Part shown: positions 58,983 to 64,000 of the stretch, piece after piece
Position numbering within the stretch: position 1 is the stretch's first letter
Layout of the letters: the number at the start of each line of letters is the position of its first letter
Assembly (NCBI RefSeq): GCF_009362735.1
Contig: NZ_WHNP01000006.1
Span: 124,001-188,000, forward strand
DNA length: 64,000 bases
DNA from: Paraburkholderia franconis
GTDB lineage: Bacteria > Pseudomonadota > Gammaproteobacteria > Burkholderiales > Burkholderiaceae
Direction: 5' to 3'
Notes under the pieces: model-generated
The model's database searches: none
The model's input: the letters and a program-made list of their open reading frames with translations, nothing else
Told to the model about the DNA's origin: nothing
Made by a program: the position numbers and the translations under genes

Positions 58983-59774
58983 TTAGCGGAATCTGTTCTT
59001 CCATTCGCGCATCAGCGTGAAAGCGGCCAGCCGGTCGGGCACCGATTCGTGCAGCTGTTCGGCGAGCGTCGCCTGGACGGCCGGCTCGCCCGCGCGCAAA
59101 AACGGGTTGACGGCGCGTTCGTGAGCGATCGTCGTGGGCAGCGTCGGAACGTGGCGCGCGCGCAGCGCCGTCGCCTCGTCGCGCCAGGCTTGCAGCTTCG
59201 CGTTGTCCGGCTCGCACGCGAGCGCGAAGCGGATGTTCGACAGCGTGTATTCGTGCGCGCAATGGACTTCCGTGTCGCCGGGCAACGAAGCGAGCGCGTC
59301 GAGCGACTTCAGCATCTGCGCCGGTGTGCCTTCGAACAGCCGGCCGCAGCCGCAGGCGAACAGCGTGTCGCCGCAGAACACGTGCGGCGTGCCGCGCGGG
59401 TCGGCGGGCTGGAAGTACGCGATATGGCCGCTCGTATGACCCGGCACGTCGAGAATCGTGAAGTCGAGCGGCGGCGCGTCGATGTGCACGGCGTCGCCGT
59501 TTTTGAGCCGCGTGGTCAGCCAGCGAATCGCTTCTCCCGCGGGACCACAGACGGGCACGTCCTGGCCATCCAGCAGATCGGCCACTCCGCCGACGTGGTC
59601 GGCATGATGGTGGGTGAGTAAAATAGCGCTCAGCCGCCATCCCCGTTTTGCCAGATAAGACTTCACCGGGGCGGCATCGCCCGGATCGACGACCACGGCG
59701 TGACGGCCGTCTGACACGACCCAGATGTAATTGTCATCGAATGCCGGGACGGGCACGTACTCGAGCGAATTCAT
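58983..59774 (-). CDS. gloB: Hydroxyacylglutathione hydrolase (glyoxalase II)
   Basis: 263 residues. Metallo-beta-lactamase fold with THHHADH (dinuclear metal site), VPGHTSGH, CGDTLFACGCGRLFEG and HCAHEYTLSN, then the helical substrate domain. It hydrolyses S-lactoylglutathione to lactate. The ATG at 59774 matches family length. An upstream ATG at 59795 would overlap the start codon of the divergent methyltransferase gene. Confidence 0.96.
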   Translation of the reverse strand: MNSLEYVPVPAFDDNYIWVVSDGRHAVVVDPGDAAPVKSYLAKRGWRLSAILLTHHHADHVGGVADLLDGQDVPVCGPAGEAIRWLTTRLKNGDAVHIDAPPLDFTILDVPGHTSGHIAYFQPADPRGTPHVFCGDTLFACGCGRLFEGTPAQMLKSLDALASLPGDTEVHCAHEYTLSNIRFALACEPDNAKLQAWRDEATALRARHVPTLPTTIAHERAVNPFLRAGEPAVQATLAEQLHESVPDRLAAFTLMREWKNRFR

Positions 59775-59793
59775 AGGCGACGCATTCTTCAAC

Positions 59794-60609
59794 ATGTCTG
59801 ACCGATCGATTATAGACTGGCCTGCCTGGACCACCTCCCCTCCCGGACGCTATGTGCTGGAGTGGGAGCAGGCGCAGCTCGACCGCGTCGTGTCCGACGT
59901 GTTCGGCTATCACGCGCTGCAACTCGGGCTGCCGCAACTCGATGCGCTGCGCGAGAACCGCATGCCTTGCCGCGGGCTCGTGCTCGACGCCGAAAGCGGC
60001 GCGAGCGCGCCGTATACGTTTCCGCGCGGCATCGCGGGCGGCCTGCCCGAGCGCCACGCGCCGACCGGACGCAGCTCGGTCTGGTGCGATCTGCTCGACC
60101 TGCCGTTCGAGGCGCAAAGCGTCGATCTGATCGTGATGCCTCACACGCTGGAGTTCACGCGCGACCCGCACCGTCTGTTGCGCGAAGCCGAGCGTGTGCT
60201 GATGCCGGAAGGCCAGCTGATCATCCTCGGCTTCAATTCGCTGTCGCTGTGGGGCGCACGGCAATCCGTCGGCAAGGTGACGGGACGTCCGTTCGTGCCC
60301 GCCGCGCACGATCTGATCGCCTTCACCCGACTGAAGGACTGGATCAAGCTGCTCGGCTTCGATCTTGATCGCGGACGCTTCGGCTGCTATCGTCCGCCCC
60401 TCGTCGGCGAGAAGTGGCTGTCGCGCTATCAGTTCATGGAAGCCGCAGGCGACCGCTGGTGGCCGATCTTCGGCGCCGTCTACATGGTCACGGCGATCAA
60501 GCGCGTGCGTGGCATGCGCCTCGTCGGTCCGCTGAAGGTCAAGAAACCCGTGCTGGCCCCCGGCCTGACACCCGCCGCCACACCCAATACACGCAACCAA
60601 CATCAATGA
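59794..60609 (+). CDS. SAM-dependent methyltransferase (class I), unknown substrate
   Basis: 271 residues. A methyltransferase-11 type core: [29 protein letters not shown] motifs ([20 protein letters not shown]), [19 protein letters not shown], and the C-terminal YMVTAIKRV. The N-terminal SAM motif is weak: the usual GxGxG is replaced by [10 protein letters not shown]. The gene neighbours gloB and rnhA as in many betaproteobacteria. Start at ATG 59794. Its stop overlaps the rnhA start (ATGA). Confidence 0.83.
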   Translation: MSDRSIIDWPAWTTSPPGRYVLEWEQAQLDRVVSDVFGYHALQLGLPQLDALRENRMPCRGLVLDAESGASAPYTFPRGIAGGLPERHAPTGRSSVWCDLLDLPFEAQSVDLIVMPHTLEFTRDPHRLLREAERVLMPEGQLIILGFNSLSLWGARQSVGKVTGRPFVPAAHDLIAFTRLKDWIKLLGFDLDRGRFGCYRPPLVGEKWLSRYQFMEAAGDRWWPIFGAVYMVTAIKRVRGMRLVGPLKVKKPVLAPGLTPAATPNTRNQHQ

Positions 60610-61052
60610 GTTCTGACCTGATCGAAATCTTCACCGACGGCGCCTGCAAGGGAAACCCCGGCCCCGGCGGCTGGGGCGCATTGCTGCGCTATGGCACGCA
60701 GGAAAAGGAACTGTTCGGCGGCGAAGCGAACACGACGAACAACCGGATGGAGCTGATGGCCGTGATCGCCGCGCTAGAGGCATTGAAGCGCCCATGCAAG
60801 GCAATCGTGCACACGGACTCGCAATACGTGCAGAAAGGCATCAGCGAGTGGATTCACGGCTGGAAGAAAAAGAACTGGATGACGGCCGCGAAGGCGCCCG
60901 TGAAGAACGCCGATCTGTGGAAGCGGCTCGATGCGCTCACGCAGCAGCATGAACTCGAGTGGCGCTGGGTGAGAGGTCACTCCGGTCATCCCGAGAACGA
61001 ACGCGCCGATGCGCTCGCCAATCGCGGCGTCGCGATGCTCGCGGATCTGTAG
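60606..61052 (+). CDS. rnhA: Ribonuclease HI
   Basis: 148 residues. The carboxylate residues of RNase H are seen: Asp11 in [17 protein letters not shown], Glu in NNRMELMAV, Asp in VHTDSQYV, and the last Asp in NERADALA. It degrades RNA in RNA-DNA hybrids. Overlaps the methyltransferase stop by four bases. Confidence 0.97.
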   Translation: MSSDLIEIFTDGACKGNPGPGGWGALLRYGTQEKELFGGEANTTNNRMELMAVIAALEALKRPCKAIVHTDSQYVQKGISEWIHGWKKKNWMTAAKAPVKNADLWKRLDALTQQHELEWRWVRGHSGHPENERADALANRGVAMLADL

Positions 61053-61113
61053 CTGCTCTCACAGCAATCTCGCCTTCCAAGGCATCCAATCAACCAGGCA
61101 GGGCAACTCCGAC

Positions 61114-61863
61114 ATGCGCCAAATCATCCTCGATACGGAAACCACCGGACTGAACGCGAAGAGCGGCGACCGCATCATCGAAATCGGCTGCGTCGAGCTG
61201 GTTAACCGCCGGCTGACGGGCAACAACCTGCACTTCTATGTCAACCCGGAGCGCGACAGCGATCCGGGCGCGCTGGCCGTCCACGGCTTGACGACGGAAT
61301 TCCTGAGCGACAAACCCAAGTTTGCGGAGATCGCGGACGCGCTGCGCGATTTCGTCACGGATGCGGAGATCATCATCCATAACGCGCCGTTTGATATCGG
61401 CTTTCTCGATGCCGAGTTCGCGCTCCTTGGCCTGCCGCCGTTCAGCGAGCATTGCGGCGAAGTGATCGACACACTCGTGCGCGCCAAGTCGATGTTCCCT
61501 GGCAAGCGCAATTCGCTCGATGCGCTGTGCGACCGCTTCGGCATCAGCAACGCCCACCGGACGCTGCACGGCGCGCTGCTCGACTCGGAACTGCTCGCCG
61601 AGGTCTATCTCGCGATGACGCGCGGCCAGGAAAGCCTCGTGATCGACATGATCGGCGAGGCGGCGTCTGGCGTTGCGGGCGGCACGAAGCGCGTGAAGCT
61701 CGATGAGGTCGAGCTCGTCGTGCTCACCGCCACCGGCGATGAGCTCGCTGAACACGAAGCGCTGCTTGACGGCCTCGACAAATTGCTGAAGGGGACGAGC
61801 GTGTGGCGCACGCAACCGTCGGCAGAAGATGCATCCGCAACCGCCGATGCGCAAATTGCTTAA
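61114..61863 (+). CDS. dnaQ: DNA polymerase III epsilon subunit (3'-5' proofreading exonuclease)
   Basis: 249 residues. DEDDh exonuclease: Exo I LDTETTGL (Asp7, Glu9), Exo II IIHNAPFDIGFLDAE, Exo III HGALLDSELLAEVY. The C-terminal 60 residues would bind the alpha subunit DnaE. Start at 61114 with no strong Shine-Dalgarno sequence. It follows rnhA by 61 bases, and tRNA-Val follows. Confidence 0.96.
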   Translation: MRQIILDTETTGLNAKSGDRIIEIGCVELVNRRLTGNNLHFYVNPERDSDPGALAVHGLTTEFLSDKPKFAEIADALRDFVTDAEIIIHNAPFDIGFLDAEFALLGLPPFSEHCGEVIDTLVRAKSMFPGKRNSLDALCDRFGISNAHRTLHGALLDSELLAEVYLAMTRGQESLVIDMIGEAASGVAGGTKRVKLDEVELVVLTATGDELAEHEALLDGLDKLLKGTSVWRTQPSAEDASATADAQIA

Positions 61864-61870
61864 AAAGTGC

Positions 61871-61899
61871 TTGTCGAAGCCTGAAAGACCTGACATAAT
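61871..61899 (+). promoter_or_regulatory. Sigma-70 promoter of tRNA-Val
   Basis: TTGTCG, 17 bases, CATAAT, ending 12 bases before the tRNA. Confidence 0.75.
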
Positions 61900-61911
61900 G
61901 CACAGCTCTTC

Positions 61912-61986
61912 GGGTGGTTAGCTCAGCGGTAGAGCACTGCCTTCACACGGCAGGGGTCACTGGTTCGATCCCAGTACTACCCACCA
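61912..61986 (+). tRNA. tRNA-Val (anticodon CAC)
   Basis: The acceptor stem is GGGTGGT/ACTACCC (one G-T pair), D stem GCTC/GAGC, anticodon stem CTGCC/GGCAG with loop TTCACAC, T arm ACTGG-TTCGATC-CCAGT, and encoded CCA. Confidence 0.96.
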
Positions 61987-62000
61987 GATTCGAAGAAAAG

Positions 62001-62031
62001 AAGGCCCGGACGGAAACGCCCGGGCCTTTTT
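62001..62031. terminator. Intrinsic terminator after tRNA-Val
   Basis: AAGGCCCGG-N10-CCGGGCCTT followed by TTT. A T-rich flank on the minus strand lets it also serve the convergent DUF2214 gene. Confidence 0.9.
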
Positions 62032-62071
62032 CTTTTCTCGTTCGATTTTCCTCGTTCGATTCTTCGTGCTG

Positions 62072-62527
62072 CTACGCAGCCGCCCCAATGCCGCGCGCCA
62101 TACCCGACGCTGCAAACACCATCACGATGAGCAGAATGGACTGCCAGTGGCCGATGCGCGCAAATCGCCCCGCGCGCGCGAGGTCCGGCGTATCGCCTTG
62201 TTTGACGGCGATGTGCCAGCGGATCAGCGTCATCATCGGCATCACTTCGAGAACCAGGATCAGCACGAGCGCCGCCATCTTGATGTGGAAGAGCGGCTCG
62301 TGCAGGTAGTAATCGGCGCCCTTCTCGAAGCCACCGAAGACGCGCATCAAACCCGTGACGATCAGAACGATGGCCGTGATGCCCCAACCGGTGTCTGCCA
62401 GAAACACGCGCGGCAGATCGGCGGGACCGGACAGGCGACGCAGCGCCCGCGTGCGTCCGATGATCGACGCGAGCGCGAAACCGTAGCCCAGCAGATGAAC
62501 AGCGGCAAGCAACCAGCGGATCAGCAT
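62072..62527 (-). CDS. DUF2214-type four-helix membrane protein
   Basis: 151 residues, four hydrophobic segments. LIRWLLAAVHLLGYGFALAS, then DTGWGITAIVLIVTGLMRVF, EPLFHIKMAALVLILVLE and IGHWQSILLIVMVFAAS fit the DUF2214/CopD-like membrane family. The histidines and Trp in the helices could hold haem, but this is unproved. The ATG at 62527 has GGAG six bases upstream; the ATG at 62539 has none. Confidence 0.8.
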   Translation of the reverse strand: MLIRWLLAAVHLLGYGFALASIIGRTRALRRLSGPADLPRVFLADTGWGITAIVLIVTGLMRVFGGFEKGADYYLHEPLFHIKMAALVLILVLEVMPMMTLIRWHIAVKQGDTPDLARAGRFARIGHWQSILLIVMVFAASGMARGIGAAA

Positions 62528-62616
62528 GGACATCTCCATGATCGATGCAAAGCGGCCGTTGATGCTTCGGAAAAGAGACAGCGTCGCAACTCGCGAGAAG
62601 CGCGCTCGGAAAAGCC

Positions 62617-63483
62617 TCAGGCCTGGCGCAGGCTTGCGTCGAGCGCTCGTGCGGCCACCCGATCGCCTTCTGACGAAAGCGGTGCGCGAAACACCGTCTG
62701 CCGGTTATGACCGGCGGCGGCGGGCGAATCCCACATGAGCTCGACCTTGGGACGGCGCAACAGGCCACCGACGCCCGCGCGTTCGAGCGTAGCGTGACCG
62801 TTCGCGATAGGAGGCACAGTCGCGGGCTGCGCGCCGGACAGGTCGACGGACGCAACAGATGGCATCGCGCGCCGCACGCCGGAAGCGCCCGACGCCACAT
62901 CGAGCCAGCGCAGCGACAGTTCGCGCGCATCGTATTGGCCGAGCTTGCGGCTTTCGGCCCAGACGATCGCCGTGCGCGTCACGGCGTCGATGGAGATCGC
63001 GAAGCGGCCGATTGCGAAGCGGCGCGCGGCGATATTCGTGCGCCACAGCGCGCGCGGCCGGCAGATCCAGACGACAACAGCGTACAACGCAGGCGCCGCG
63101 ATCAGCCAGCCGTTGGTCGCGGCGACGGCATTGAACGCGCGCCGCCAGCCGGCCGCCCAGACAAACGCGCCGACCGACCAGACGGCGAACAGCAGACCGA
63201 GAAACGCGAAGAGACGCAGCGCCTGACGCAGCCACTGCGGCAACGGATGAAACGGCCGCTCGGCGCGCGCCTTCGCGCCCGGCAGGAAAATCAGAAGGAA
63301 CAGGAAGACGAGGTTGATGCACGCCCACGGCGACGACGCCATCGCCTGAAGCGCGGTCAGCGGCTGCATCTCGCCCATCGAGAAGAGCCAGCGAGCCAGT
63401 ATCACGAGACCGATGGCGCGAAGCGCGAACATCGTGCCGGCGCCAGGCACTGCGCTCGCACGCGTCTGTTTCGTTCTCGCCAA
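62617..63483 (-). CDS. Predicted membrane protein, unknown function
   Basis: 288 residues. About four hydrophobic segments in the first 160 residues (for example LVFLFLLIFLPGA and LFAFLGLLFAVWSVGAF), then a soluble Ala-rich C-terminal part. I do not recognise a family. The likely start is a TTG at 63483 with GAGGAG upstream; an ATG at 63432 is the alternative. It follows no clear partner. Confidence 0.6.
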   Translation of the reverse strand: MARTKQTRASAVPGAGTMFALRAIGLVILARWLFSMGEMQPLTALQAMASSPWACINLVFLFLLIFLPGAKARAERPFHPLPQWLRQALRLFAFLGLLFAVWSVGAFVWAAGWRRAFNAVAATNGWLIAAPALYAVVVWICRPRALWRTNIAARRFAIGRFAISIDAVTRTAIVWAESRKLGQYDARELSLRWLDVASGASGVRRAMPSVASVDLSGAQPATVPPIANGHATLERAGVGGLLRRPKVELMWDSPAAAGHNRQTVFRAPLSSEGDRVAARALDASLRQA

Positions 63484-63636
63484 AGCACTCTCCTCATGTG
63501 GACGGGCCGCGCCGGATTTGCGGCACGGCCATTATAGGGATATTACGGATTCGTCTCACGGTTGCGGCCCCGCAACGCGCGCTTTCGAACCATTCGCCCT
63601 TACGCTGCGCACCAGCATGCAGCGTAAATGCAACAA

Positions 63637-63665
63637 CGCCCCGCATGTTCGGCACATGCGGGGCG
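63637..63665 (-). terminator. Intrinsic terminator after the glycosyltransferase
   Basis: CGCCCCGCATGT-N5-ACATGCGGGGCG, followed by TTGTTGC on the minus strand. Confidence 0.78.
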
Positions 63666-63734
63666 CTGATGGTGAATCGCAAGGACCGCCACGGAACCCG
63701 GTTACGACGTCCCGACAGTCCTCGATAGCGGCGA

Positions 63735-64000
63735 TCAGCCTGCGTTGACTTCGCGCAGCACCGTGCGGCGCTTCGAACGCAGCAACTCTTCGTACGTCTT
63801 CAGATAGTTCTGCGCCATCACCTTCGACGAGAAGCGCGATTCGAACGCTTTGCGCACCTTCGCGCGCGGCAGCTGCTCCAGACGCTTGACGGCTGCGACA
63901 GCGCTGATTTCGTCTTCGACGACGAAACCCGACACGCCGTTTTCGATCACTTCCGGCACCGAGCCGCGCTTGAACGCAATCACAGGCGTGCCGCAAGCCA
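63735..64000 (-). CDS. Glycosyltransferase family 4 (group 1), C-terminal part (window edge)
   Basis: Only the last 87 or so residues lie in the window. The segment [18 protein letters not shown], then ENGVSGFVV, is the typical GT-B C-terminal donor-binding region (the E-x7-E area) of GT4 enzymes, with a helical end. The nucleotide sugar cannot be told. Confidence 0.85.
   Translation of the reverse strand, partial: ACGTPVIAFKRGSVPEVIENGVSGFVVEDEISAVAAVKRLEQLPRAKVRKAFESRFSSKVMAQNYLKTYEELLRSKRRTVLREVNAG

Overview
The window is a high-GC (roughly 63 percent by eye), gene-dense piece of chromosome. Protein sequences and gene order point to a betaproteobacterium of the Burkholderiaceae, most like Paraburkholderia, Caballeronia or Burkholderia: greA next to carAB, rlmE-ftsH-folP-glmM next to a pst-phoU-phoB-phoR block, ppk and ppx divergent beside it, and gloB divergent from a methyltransferase-rnhA-dnaQ cluster. 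I cannot name the species. I see no insertion sequence, prophage, integrase, CRISPR array or rRNA. Most of the window is core genome.

Region by region. 1-4.0 kb: a leftward operon of iron-dependent alcohol dehydrogenase, acyl-CoA thioesterase and a LIV-type ABC importer (livH, an unusually long livM, and livG cut by the window edge). 4.2-7.7 kb: L-threonine aldolase, a YbfB/YjiJ-type MFS transporter and a divergent LysR regulator with strong operator-like symmetry in front of it. 7.8-18.7 kb: alaS, a CaiB-type CoA transferase, a small alpha/beta hydrolase, gamma-glutamyltransferase, glnS, an orphan GltI-type binding protein, a Nudix hydrolase and a small exported protein. 19-24.2 kb: di-haem cytochrome c peroxidase, an AcpA-like phosphoesterase, tRNA-Arg, uppP and a 28-residue membrane protein. 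24.3-30.4 kb: a GalM-like epimerase, a LysM/LytM lipoprotein, small lipoproteins, a DUF2288 protein, a MATE exporter, a DUF3309 protein and tRNA-Pro.

30.6-43.2 kb is a phosphate island: sixA, olsB (ornithine lipid), ppx, ppk, phoR, phoB, phoU and pstBACS. Sequences with the 11-bp phase of PhoB boxes lie in front of pstS, olsB and ppk. This makes phosphate uptake, polyphosphate turnover and phosphorus-free membrane lipid a plausible single PhoB regulon. 43.4-50.5 kb: glmM, folP, ftsH, rlmE, yhbY, a DUF4149 protein and greA. 50.6-59 kb: carB and carA with a strong promoter and long leader, an MFS transporter and mltD. 59-64 kb: gloB, a methyltransferase, rnhA, dnaQ, tRNA-Val, two membrane proteins and the end of a glycosyltransferase.

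I found no obvious new multi-gene system. The items most worth a second look are regulatory or very small: a two-state hairpin just in front of greA, the PhoB box sets, the LysR operator, a tandem 13-bp repeat in the carA leader, an orphan terminator in a 746-bp gene-free stretch, and several short membrane or lipoprotein genes.
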